Source of the DNA: Oryzias latipes
Taxonomy: Eukaryota > Chordata > Actinopteri > Beloniformes > Adrianichthyidae
Assembly: GCF_002234675.1 (NCBI RefSeq)
Contig: NC_019866.2
Coordinates: forward strand, 23,219,455 to 23,283,454
Length of the DNA stretch: 64,000 nucleotides
Direction of reading: 5' to 3'
This document shows positions 1-10,400 of the stretch, piece after piece. Each line of letters opens with the position of its first letter. Positions within the stretch are counted from its first letter, which is position 1. A program made the translations under genes and the position numbers. Under the pieces are notes generated by a model. That model did no database searches. It was not told the origin of the DNA and saw only the letters and a list, made by a program, of their open reading frames with translations.

Positions 1-220
1 CTTCTCTGCTTATCAGAGTCGCTTCTTCAGAACCGAAGCAACAAAACGTCTCCGGGATGAAGCTGGAGTAACAGAATCCTGCGAGAAGCTGACCTGAATG
101 ATGGAGAATCTTCACAGACAGAAACACATTAAAACCCCATTAAAGGTCAGCAGCCAGCATTCTGCACCCACAGCACACCTTTGCTCCTGGCTCCTCCCAC
201 CTGCTTTTGTCACACGAGGC

Positions 221-292
221 AAATAAAAGGCTTGAGCAGTGGACCCCAGCAGAGACCTCCCGTCTACAGATCTGGTTTCTTCAACAGTTCAG
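221..292 (+). promoter_or_regulatory. dnase1: dnase1 TATA-like box and untranslated first exon
   Basis: An AT-rich TATA-like motif (aaataaaagg) lies at 221-230. About 25-30 bases downstream a plausible untranslated exon begins. It ends at 292 at a good donor (cag/gtaagg). The coding exon's acceptor is at 1495-1496, directly before the ATG, so a 1.2 kb intron in the 5' UTR is inferred. No transcript evidence is available, and the transcription start is a guess from TATA spacing. Confidence 0.5.
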
Positions 293-1149
293 GTAAGGCT
301 CATTCTCTCTAAAAAAATCTTGTGTTGGAGCTTCGATTTGCATGAGCGGTTCAGTGTTAAAAACTCAGTTAAAGAACAGAAAACAGTTCTGGGACCTTTT
401 TGTTAAAGTTTGACAAACTCTAACAGACGTGAAAACCCTGACTTCCAGCTGCCCTTTTTTTAATCTTTATTTTCTGGAAATTGCTCCCACTGTCGCGGCG
501 TAACCACGGTGACAGGATACCATAACCTGCAGGTCTGCAAAAGTCTTGAAAGCCATAGCGTCCAGAGCAGAGCCTGGATGACGGCGTGCCGTTGGGTCAC
601 GCTGCCACATGTCCAGCCGAGCAGGTGCTGGCTTCTTCTCTTTCTCCCGTCCATTGACTTCTAGTGGAAAACGGGATGCTGTCCAAACCAAGTCATTCTT
701 AAAGGTTTTGGATGAACTTCTTTAACCATCGGACTCAAAAATGACTTTGTAATGATGGTCTGATACGGTTTGAGAAGGTTCGCCGGCTCCTGTCACAGAG
801 CTGGAGCTGCACTTACTCCACGTCTCTACATTTCAGTTGTTGTCTTTCAGCCGCCCTGAAGTAAATTAGCTCTTTTAGTCTCCGATCTCAGCCCTCAGGG
901 GCCGTGTCCTGCTCCTTTTCCTGCTGCTTCTGTTCTTCGGCTTCTGATAGGAGGGACACACCTGATGCAGAAACCTGGAAAACAGCTGGAAACTAGTCCT
1001 GAGGACCGGAGATTTGTTGTTTAGCTCCACTGGCTGAAAAACAAACCTAAACCATTACACTTCCACCGCCGTGCTTCACAGTAGGGACAAGGCCAGTCCA
1101 AACCCTTTTTCCTGACTTTAAATTTTTTTTTTTTACCACAGTAAAACAA

Positions 1150-1383
1150 CCTAGGACATATTTTCTGCAGAACGGCAGCAGATCTTTGGAAATTAACCTC
1201 TCACTTGGACAATTTCCTACATCATAACTAAGCTCTTTTTCAAACAGAATTTCTCACAGTTCACAACGATTTGTATAAAGAAATACTCAGAAATGCACTT
1301 TTGAGCTTAATTTTCTTATATATGTCCTCCATCATCAAAACAATGCTACAAGAACAGGCTAAAAACATCATTTTGTGGGTCTT
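1150..1383 (+). repeat. Family Y interspersed repeat, copy 1 (dnase1 5' intron)
   Basis: This stretch shares several blocks with copies near 38.1, 59.0, 59.6 and 62.1/63.5 kb. The blocks are a ctgcag-agcggcag start, an aagaaatactcagaaatgc core, a tcctccatcatcaaaa block and a closing gtgggtcttta. The middle of the family is missing here. No transposase was seen, so it is a non-autonomous repeat of unknown class. Boundaries are approximate. Confidence 0.6.
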
Positions 1384-1497
1384 TAAAATGACAGAAGTGT
1401 CTGAGTTGAAGACGACGAGTGACATGATGAACTCAGAGGGTTTTCTATGCAGAGAACCTTCAGACTGACCTGTTTGCATCGCTCTCTGGCTCTCAGG

Positions 1498-4400
1498 ATG
1501 CGCTGGCTTTGCACCACGGGGCTCTTTGCGGGCCTCCTGCACCTGTCCTCCTCCCTGCTGCTGGGGGCCTTCAACATCAGGACTTTCGGAGACGCCAAAG
1601 CTTCCAACGAAACCCTGATGAACATCATCAGCACGGTCTGCGGCAGCAGGCCTTCCTTTTTATTTTGGGTTTCTAAAAAGGCTATAGCACTTCAAAATAA
1701 AAGAAAAAAACGTGATTAAAATGGAAATTTTAAAGAAAAAAGGAGTGAGAGTTGCATAAAACTGAAACAGAACTTACTTCATAGGCAAATGTCGCTTTGA
1801 GATGTTTCAAACTTTGTCAAATCTTTTATTCTGTTGGAGTTAAATTGCTCCTTTCTATACATTCTCACAAACAGACTGATAGAAACAGTTCCAGCTGAAG
1901 TTTGGAGCGCCTGAGCAGAACTTATGGTTCCTCCACAGGTTGTCCATCGCTATGACATCATTCTGATCCAGGAGGTCAGAGACGTCGACCTTTCAGCGAC
2001 CACAAAATTGATGGAGTACGTCAACAAGTAAGGCTGGCTTTGCTCAAACCGAACACAGAGAATCCTGCGGTTTGATGAAGAAAAGGAGGTTTTTGATTCC
2101 CTCTCTGTGCCTCCAGAGGTTCTTCTGAGTTTGGGTACATCGTCAGTGAGCCTTTGGGGCGTAGCACCTACAAGGAGAGATACCTCTTCCTCTACAGGTA
2201 AACACAGCTGCAACAAATCAACACTCAAACAACCTTTTCTATTAAAAATGTTTTAGAAATAACTAAAGTCAAAACTGAAGATCTTTTCATAAACTATTGA
2301 TACTTGAAGGCTAAAAGTCTTCAATGTTTCTGGAACTTTTAGCGGTTTAAAAAAAAGACTCGGGTCATTTGAAACCCAAGGATTGAGGTTAATGGGAACT
2401 CTGGCTGCAAAGCCAAAGTATTTAACCATTTAAAGTCACCAAGAAACCACTTTACCAAAAAAAAAAATTTTTTTTCAATATCAAAAATATTAAAAACCAA
2501 CATTTCAAAGAGATTCTTAATCCAAATCCTAAAACCAAAAGGGAAGATGATGATATTTTTAGGCAAAACTTAGTTATTCAACGGAAAAAAGTCTGTTCCT
2601 GCTTCTGTCTTTTATTTCCAAGCTGCTTTTGCTTTTTATTCTCTCTGTGAAGACGTTGAAAACAGAAACACTCTGTCCTCCCTACAGTTACTATCACTGA
2701 GTTTGATGTTCCACAGTGACTGGATAAAGCAGGTTTTTGAAATTGACTGAAGAGATGTAAGTCCGTGGAGATGCGACCTCCATCTGACGTTTCTTGTGGG
2801 GTTTTTCTGTGAGGCTGGAGGAGCAGAAGAAGAGACGAGGTCCTTTATGAAACCAAACAAGCCAGAGATGAAAATAAAACACAGCTATGGCACATCTTTA
2901 TAAAACACTCTAAACGCAGAGACTTAAGCATTTCTGAGACCCCTATCTCCCGAACATGATCACCACTTTCCTTGGACAGTTGGACATACACACACTGGCC
3001 ACTTTTTAAGGCACACCTGTCCAACTGCTAATAGATGAACATTTCTAATCAGCCAATCACCTTGCAGCAACTCAGTGCCTTTAGGTCTGTAGACATGGTC
3101 AAGAGAATCTGCTGCAGTTCAAAGCGATCAGAACGGAGAAGAAATGTGATTGAAGGGACTTTGAACGTGGCATGGTTGTTGGTGCCAGACGGGCTGGTCT
3201 GAGGATTTCAGAAACTGCTGATCTACTGGGATTTTCACCCACAACCCTCTCTGGGGTTTACACAGAATAGTTAGAAAAAGAGAAAATATCCAGTGAGCGG
3301 CAGTTCTTTGGGCAGAAATGTCTTGTTGACATCAGAGGAGAACGACCAGACTGATTCCATCTGATAGAAAGACAACAGGAACTCAAAGAACCACTGGTTC
3401 CAACCGAGGTCTACAGGAGAGCATCTCTGAAAGCACAACACGTCCAACCTGGAGGCAGATGGGCTACAGCAGCAGAAGACCACACCGGGTACCACTGCTG
3501 TTCAGTTAAGAACAGGAAACTGAGGCTACAACTCACACAGACAAAACAAAAAATGGACCATAGAAGATGGAAAAACGTTGTCTGGTCTTATGAGTCTTCA
3601 TTTCTGCTGCCACATTCGGATGGTAGGGTCAGAAGAACATGGAGGCATGGATCCATCCTCAACGGTTCAGGCTGGTGGTGGTGGTGTCATGGTGTGGGGG
3701 TTATTTTCTTGGCACACTTTGGGCCCCTTAGCACCAGTTTAGCATGGTTCCAATGCCACAGCCTACCTGAGTGTTGTTGCTGACCGTGTCCATACCTTTC
3801 TGACCACAGTGGACCATCTTCTGATGCTACTTCCAGCAGGATAAGGCGCCATGTCATAAAGCTGGAATCATCTCCGACTGGTCTCTAGAACATGACAATG
3901 AGTTCTCTGGACTCAAACGGCCTCCACAGTCACCAGAACCCAATAGAGAACCTTTGGGATGTGGTGGAACGGGAGACCAGCATCATGGATGTTCAGCCCA
4001 ATAAATCTGCAGCAATTGTGTGATGCTGTCATGTCAACATGGACCAAACTCTCTGAGGAATGTTTCCAGAACCGTGTTGAATCGATGCCACCAAGGATTA
4101 AGGCAGTTCTGAAGATAAAAGGGGGTCCCAATCGGGACTGGGAAGGTGTAGCTAATAAAGTGGGCCGAGAGCGTAACTTGGTCTAGATTTCCTGTCCTGT
4201 AGTTCATCTTCATTCCACTAGGGGCAGAAGAAGGGCTTATCCTGGTCGTTTAAAAAATGGCTACTTCTGTGAAATCTCAAAAACACTTTTGACGGAAAAT
4301 GTTTTGTTTACTTCTTCTGTTGTGATTCATTTTTGTAAAATGACTACTTGCTGTTCAGAAAGAATACACAATTTGCTGATAATGAATTCTTTATAAAACA

Positions 4401-7085
4401 GTTAGACCATTTTAAAAATGTGTGGATTAAATATGAGACAGTGGGAAAATTAGTTTTTTTCCCTCTAAACACTCAAGTTAGGATTGATGCAACCTGAGAG
4501 CAAAAACTTACTGAGTCATCCATTGTTTCATAATTATAAGTACAATTTATATCTATTTATATAAGTTATATTGCAAAAAGTGTGATTTATCTGTCAATTC
4601 TTTGATGTAGTGGGCTGTACAGGGTTAGAAATAGTAAGGCGTCATCACCTGCGATTATTTACTCTGAATTCTTTGGTTCTCAATTGTAAAACTGAGCTAA
4701 AATGTGTTTTTTTGGTCACAATCTTGGGTTTTGTTTATCCTGGCTTCTTTTTTTCTGTTCATCTTCATTGTGTTGACTCTTATGTTTCTTCAAGCACTCC
4801 ACTTTTGTGATTTTTTTCCCTTGTGGTTGCAAAGCTCCTGTTCCTTCCTGCTGTTTGTGGTTTCTGTTGTTTTAATTTGTTGCACGTGTTTTGTGTTTTC
4901 AGACAGTTTTTCCTGATTAAATCCACCTCCTCTTCCTCCCCCTCACAGCTCTCCGGCTGTTCTCTCCTGCCCATGTTTTAAGATTTAATCCTCAGATGCT
5001 GTTCTCCTCAAAGTTGGTAATTGTTCTACTAGTTATTAATTAAAATCCAGAGGAGGAACTTGTGTTTTCAGTGAAATAGCCCAAAAATGAGTCTTTTTTT
5101 TTTCTTTTTCTAAACAAATTCAGGTATTCTTAGAAAAACAGGATGATTGAATGCACGGGTCTGTCTGCAGGACGCAGGCGGCGTCTGTGGTGAAGAGCTA
5201 CACCTACGATGATGGCTGTGAGTCCTGCGGAACCGACACCTTCAACAGGGAGCCGTTCGTGGTCATGTTCTCCTCCAAACTCAGCGGTACGCTCAGCAGG
5301 AGAGTGCTGCTCTCCTCTTTTCAGTCATACCTTCAGTTAGGACAATGCTTTCGTGAGAGTGTGACGTTCCTTGGTCTGGGTTGATGTCAGGAACGTTCTT
5401 GCTGTTTTGCAGCCGCCGCCAGCTTTGCTTTGGTTCCTCAGCACACCTCTCCAGACTCGGCCGTGCAGGAAGTGGATGCTCTGTACGATGTGGTCACTGA
5501 TGTCCGTTCTCGCTGGAGCACCAACGTCAGTCTCTGAGTCTGGACGTTTCCTGGAGAAAGTTGAGAGAGGTTGGCTGACCTTTGCTCTGACTGTTGGCAG
5601 AACATTGTCCTACTGGGCGACTTCAACTCCGGCTGTAGCTACGTGGCGGGCTCGGATTGGGAGCAGATCCGCCTTTTCACCGATAAGAGCTTCCACTGGC
5701 TGATCCCAGATTCCGCGGACACCACTGTAACCACCACCGTCTGTCCCTACGACAGGTAGGAGGACGGCCTGCCGGTGGCGACGGCCTGCAGGACCATCAG
5801 ATCCACTCGTGGTGTTCTGTGTCTGCAGGATCGTGGTCACAGCTGACATGATGAAGGCCGTGGTGCAGGGCAGTGCGCAGGTCTACGACTTCATGGCGGA
5901 CTTGAAACTCAGCCACAGTCTGGTAAAAACTCTCTTGGTGATTATTTTTACCAAATAAAAACAGTTAATAAATCCAAACATTTTTTCAAACAAAGTTCAG
6001 CTCCTTAGATTTTCACCCGCAAAAGTTCCTTCATCTTTCCCTGACTTCATCATTTTCTTCCTGGCACATTCTTCTTATCAAGCAACCAAATTTCCAATTA
6101 TCACACCGCCGCCACCATGCTGGACAGTGGGTGCTTCTGCCGATAAGCCATAGATTGAAAGTTCCTGCTTTGGCGTGGCGGGTAGCACGCTTGCCTGACA
6201 GCGAAAAAGCCTCTGGTTCAAATCCCAGTAGGGGCTTGCATGTGTGAGGTTTCTCTGTGGTCGTGCGGCCCTGACTGGTGACCTGTTCAGGGTGTCATAG
6301 CCAGGATAGGCTCCAGCAACCCCCTGTGACCCCCCCCCAAAAAAAAAGGGATGCAGCTTGTTCAGATGACGGATGGATTTGCAGTCAATGGTCTGAGACT
6401 CTTATTGAACCTTAGTAGCAACACCTGAAGAACAAACGTGAGCTCGCATGCAGCCGCTACATTGAGGCCGAGTTGCTTGCTGCTTCATCTTGGCTTTTCC
6501 GTGCAACATTAGGTTCTGAACGTTAAACGAACAAAGAACGCGAGATACATCACCTGTAAATGGAAACGTGAGGACATGCTATAATAATGTCTAAAATGTG
6601 TGACAGTTTTTCAAAGATAAAGTTAAAACAGGAAGCGCTGAGTGATCTAAAGGCACGTGCATAAACCAGGCAGAGCTCGGTACTGCAGCACATGTAACCG
6701 AACAGGAAATGTGCAAAATACAGCAATTCTGAGGATAGAAAATGATTAGAATCATGTATATATAAATTGCATTTTTGGTACAGATTAGGCGACACATTTG
6801 TTTTAGTATTTGTATACATTTCATGACAACAACAGGTGAGGATGATGACTACGTCCCTGACTTTAAATGTTGCACACACAACTTTTCTAAGGTGAACATT
6901 TAGGTTTTCCAAAACCTCTCAACATTTCCAGTTCTGCTGAAACGCAGTTAAAGGTCAGTGACGTGAGTTCTAGCAGGCTGCTTATGCTGAACCTGCATCC
7001 GTTTGTGGAACCGACTCCAGTTTGTGTCTTTCAGGCTCTGGATGTCAGCGATCATTTCCCCGTGGAGGTGAAACTGAGCTCCTGA
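1498..7085 (+). CDS. dnase1: Deoxyribonuclease I, secreted, 8 coding exons
   Basis: Divalent-cation-dependent endonuclease that cuts extracellular DNA to 5'-phospho-oligonucleotides. Exons: 1498-1635, 1939-2027, 2117-2197, 5171-5286, 5413-5525, 5601-5755, 5829-5922, 7035-7085. All have GT-AG borders and consistent phases, giving 278 residues (human 282). Residues 1-22 form a hydrophobic signal peptide. Catalytic and metal residues are all present: Glu58, Glu96, His152, Asp186, Asp230 and His269, equivalent to mature bovine 39, 78, 134, 168, 212 and 252. The disulfide pair Cys119/Cys122 and the glycosylation site Asn37 are kept. The second mammalian sequon (Asn106) is lost. The position equivalent to Ala114 is Phe132. 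The DDGC-CG-DTFNREP block is closer to DNASE1 than to the DNASE1L paralogues. It is convergent with eci1. Intron 3 carries a Tc1-like insertion and intron 7 a SINE. Confidence 0.93.
2935..4640 (+). repeat. Unclassified repeat R, copy 1, split by a Tc1-like element
   Basis: The segments 2935-2986 and 4176-4640 are colinear with 33,700-34,235. Shared blocks include ttccactaggggcag, gaaatctcaaaaac, aaaatgtgtg with nearby gagacagtg, and ctgtcaattctttgatgt. The 2989-4173 insertion interrupts this copy and not the other, so R is older than the transposon. No coding potential was seen. Confidence 0.6.
2989..4173 (+). mobile_element. Tc1-like DNA transposon, degenerate
   Basis: An element of about 1.19 kb flanked by TA at 2987-2988 and 4174-4175. 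Its ends are imperfect inverted repeats (cacacactggccacttttta at the left; the complement of ...aataaagtgggccgagagcg at the right). In shifting frames it retains transposase remnants. A paired-type helix-turn-helix remnant lies near 3170-3260 (VVGARRAGL), followed by DDE-domain pieces and a late W-D-V-V-E-R segment near 3955. Stops and frameshifts make it non-functional. It lies inside dnase1 intron 3. Confidence 0.85.
4174..5170 (+). other. Rest of dnase1 intron 3
   Basis: After repeat R this intronic stretch is T-rich, low-complexity sequence (4,640-5,150). No exon, RNA gene or transposon could be recognised. Confidence 0.5.
6163..6385 (+). repeat. SINE copy S1 (tRNA-like head), dnase1 intron 7
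   Basis: The head resembles a tRNA promoter, with a box-A-like gggtagcacgcttgcctga and a box B ggttcaaatccc near 6215. It is followed by the family's gataggctccagcaaccccc block and an A-rich run. The same body is seen at 14.7, 33.3, 37.7 and 50.6 kb. The copy is internally shortened. Confidence 0.65.
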
Positions 7086-7119
7086 AACGGACGACCTTTC
7101 ATCCAACAGTTACCAGTGA

Positions 7120-7125
7120 AATAAA
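7120..7125 (+). terminator. dnase1: dnase1 poly(A) signal
   Basis: A canonical AATAAA lies 35 bases after the dnase1 stop codon, implying a very short 3' UTR. The complementary signal for the convergent eci1 gene starts about 115 bases further on. Confidence 0.75.
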
Positions 7126-7238
7126 CATCAACCATCTTTACAGCCAAGACTTTCTGGTCGTCTTTCTGCACATCGCAGTATTTCATTTTGAAGAGCGTCA
7201 GCATGAACTCTGCTTCACTCACGGTTTGGATCTGACTC

Positions 7239-7244
7239 TTTATT
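7239..7244 (-). terminator. eci1: eci1 poly(A) signal
   Basis: AATAAA on the minus strand, about 235 bases past the eci1 stop, is the first canonical signal downstream of that gene. This leaves only a short spacer between the two convergent transcripts. Confidence 0.65.
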
Positions 7245-7478
7245 AAGAAAAAAGACAGAAAACAGGTCAGACTTACAACCAGGTGGTCAAAGTCCAGTGA
7301 AAACAGGCACTTAAACTGTTGACTTTCACAAACATCTCTGGACTAAGCTGCAGTAAAGGCAGACAACAAACATGTTCACCCAAATGGATGTCACTGATGC
7401 TGCCTGATGAACGTAGATGCTAAGTGCTGCATTCAAAGACCTCCGGACGAGAAGAAAACGCGGAGTTCAGAGTTCCCT

Positions 7479-10400
7479 CTAAGTCTTCTTCTTTTTGAGA
7501 ATCTCCAGATACGCGCGCAGAGATTTCTGGATGGAGTCCTTGGTGATGAAGTTGACAAAGTTCTGGATGTCAGCTTCTCTGTTGGACGTCAGCCTGTCGA
7601 TGGTGGGCTTCCTCATCATGGACTTGGTGATCTGCCGGGCGTGGTCTGCGAAGGGAGGGAACCAGCAGTCAGATTGGAGCTTTGCTTTGGGGAGCCTGAA
7701 GGTGGTTTTCTCCGTCATGTGGTATTGAGACGCCGCTCGTACGGCTGACGGTGCAGGAAGGCAGTTAGCGTTTCACAAAGAAAATGAATCAAACAAAAAT
7801 AAAAAAGGAAAAGATTGCTCGTCCTCCACCAAAACCAGCTCTTCTTCAGATCTTTGACTCTGATCTCCAAAGCAAAGCTGGAGCTAAACAGTTGGTCAGA
7901 ACTGCCAACGCTCTGAATATTGAACTGTATTAATCTAATGGGTGAAAACAAGAAGAAAAACTATCATTTAAAACGTCTTTTACCTGCAGGAATCTCTCCA
8001 AAAGAACCCCAAACACATTTGAAAGCATCACCTGAAGATGCAGAAGTGTGAAGCAGTACCTGGGATAGCCAGCCACTTGGTCATGGTCTGTGTGGCGGCG
8101 CTGAGGATCTGATCTTCAGGAACCAGCTGGTCCACCAGCCCAACGTTCAGGGCCTCCGAGGGGTCGTAGAGCAGTCCGAGCTGCAGCGCCATCTCCGTGG
8201 TCCTGTGGCCCACCGTGTTGGCCATGGTGTCTTTGAACCTGCAGAATCCAAAAGCCATTATTTCCTTTAGTCTTTCCTTCACGACTCAACAACCCTTTCA
8301 TTTTTTTTACCAAAACGGCGCGACGATGCCGAGCAGCGTCTCATTCAGACCGATGGTGTAGCGAGGCTGATCTGCCATGATCCTGTAGTCGCAGGTCAGA
8401 GCCATTAAACAGCCCCCTGCAGGACTGGAGCCCTATTAAAGGCAGGAAGGGGGCTTCAAACGGGGGCTTTTTCAGCAGCAGGGATGGAGGAGGAAGCCGG
8501 TCCATACGTACATTGATCGCCGCTATGGTGATCATGTCGGAGCCGTACAACTTCAGCCACATCTCCTGCACGGCCTTCCAGAACTCTCCGCAGCGCTCCG
8601 GACTCTTCCCGTACATCTCCAGGATGTCCAGGCCGGCGGAGAAGACCTTCGGCTGGCTCTGGACCACAAACACCACCACAAGAAGCGTCTCAAAGCGTGT
8701 GAAAACAGTCCAAAATTTACAAAAGGAAGTATCAAAACTAGAAGGAAAAAAGACACATTTTGGGGGGAAAAAAAAGTTATACTTTTTAAAGTCCTAAAAT
8801 TTTTCCACCAGAATAAATTACCGTAGCAGGAAAGAAAAAAAAAGCCAAAAGAAAAAAAAGTAGTCATATTTTGTGAAAAGGTTGAATTTTACGAGAATAA
8901 AGTCGTACTATTGTGAGAAAATGTAAACATTTTAACACATAATAGTCATAACATTTTGAGAAAATTCTAATTCAATTTCACAAGAATTACGTCAAAGTTA
9001 TGAAACAAAAGTGAAGATTTTTTACAAAAAAGTTTGAGAATAAAGTTGAATTGTTAGGGAAAAAAAAGTTATTTTACAAAGTAAAAGCCTTGCAAGCTTT
9101 CTCCAAAAAAAGTTATGCTAAAATCTAAATTAACAGCTTTAATTTTTTTTAATTGTAAAATTTTGTTAAAAATATTGTACAACTTTATTATAGTTCATTA
9201 TTATTTTTTACCCTGATTCAAGTTTCCAATCATTTATCTTCTTTTTTGGAGGCCCCAATACTTTGTGGAATAGAAGACTTAAGGTTTGTGCAGCTTGAGG
9301 TCTATAAATGCTACAAATGCGTTGGTGGCTCTTAATTTAGGAGGGGTGGGGCCTGAAGATGTGGGAGGGGCTTATAGCAGCCCCAACTGCATGATAAAAA
9401 ATGTAATAAAAATACATATTTCATGCTAAAGTCCTCTTTAACACCATTGGTGACACCATGAAACTGCTTTAGAACTGGCAAGCATGGTGGTGGAGCAATG
9501 ATGATATGGGCATGTTCTGAGAAATGTTGACATTTTCGTTTGTGTTTCCGCTAATTAACAATAAAACTTTAAATGTTATGAAGTTGTGGATCAATTAACT
9601 GCAACTTCAGATGTTTGTTTTTTCCTCCCAAACATGACCAGTGGAGTTTGTGGGGAAGCAGAGCCGAACGGCCGCCTGCATGGGTGCGGCTTCGTACGGA
9701 GGTGATGATGAGGCCTCGGCAGCCCTTATCCATCTCCAGCTTCTCCAGGCCGATGCAGAACTCTGTGAGGAAATCCAGGCTGAGACTGTTGACCGGAGGA
9801 CTCTGCATGTGCATCACGGCCACGCCTGCAGACACAGCGGGTTCAAAGAGAGGGTTTCAGAGACGGGGAACTGATGTTCTCCAGGCTCCAGGTGGACGTC
9901 AGAGTGTCTTTAGGTCTGAAACCCAGAAAGTGACGGTTTGGGTGAACATGTTAGCTGTGGAACTGACACAAGCAGGCAAACAGGACAGATCATTAGGGTA
10001 CAGATTTGTGCTTTGAAGGTGCCGCCAGGGCCGGATACTGGCATGGGCAAGGGGGTCACTGGCCCCCTCTCCCCAATGACAGTCCTCCCCCCCAACGTGA
10101 TGGCTCACATCTACCTAAAATTAACTAAGGAAATGGTCATTCCAAAAAAATTCACACACAAAAAAAATAAAGATAGAAAAAACTAAAATAACCAATAAAA
10201 GACAAACTGTAGGACAGATGGACAAATAGACAGACAAAAATAAGAAAAAGACTAAAAGGATCATTGCAGCCGGGCTCAAACCCATGTCCTGCTTGTGCCG
10301 GTCCAAAGCCCGGTAAATGAGGAGGGTAGTGTCAGGAAGAGTGTCTATAGAAGACATTCTCTGTAGGATAAATATGTTCTTGTGTATATCTTATAAGCTG

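Noticed and set aside
6163-6260. A tRNA gene from the box A/box B motifs
   Set aside because: No cloverleaf could be folded by eye, and the same body recurs as a SINE at other sites.
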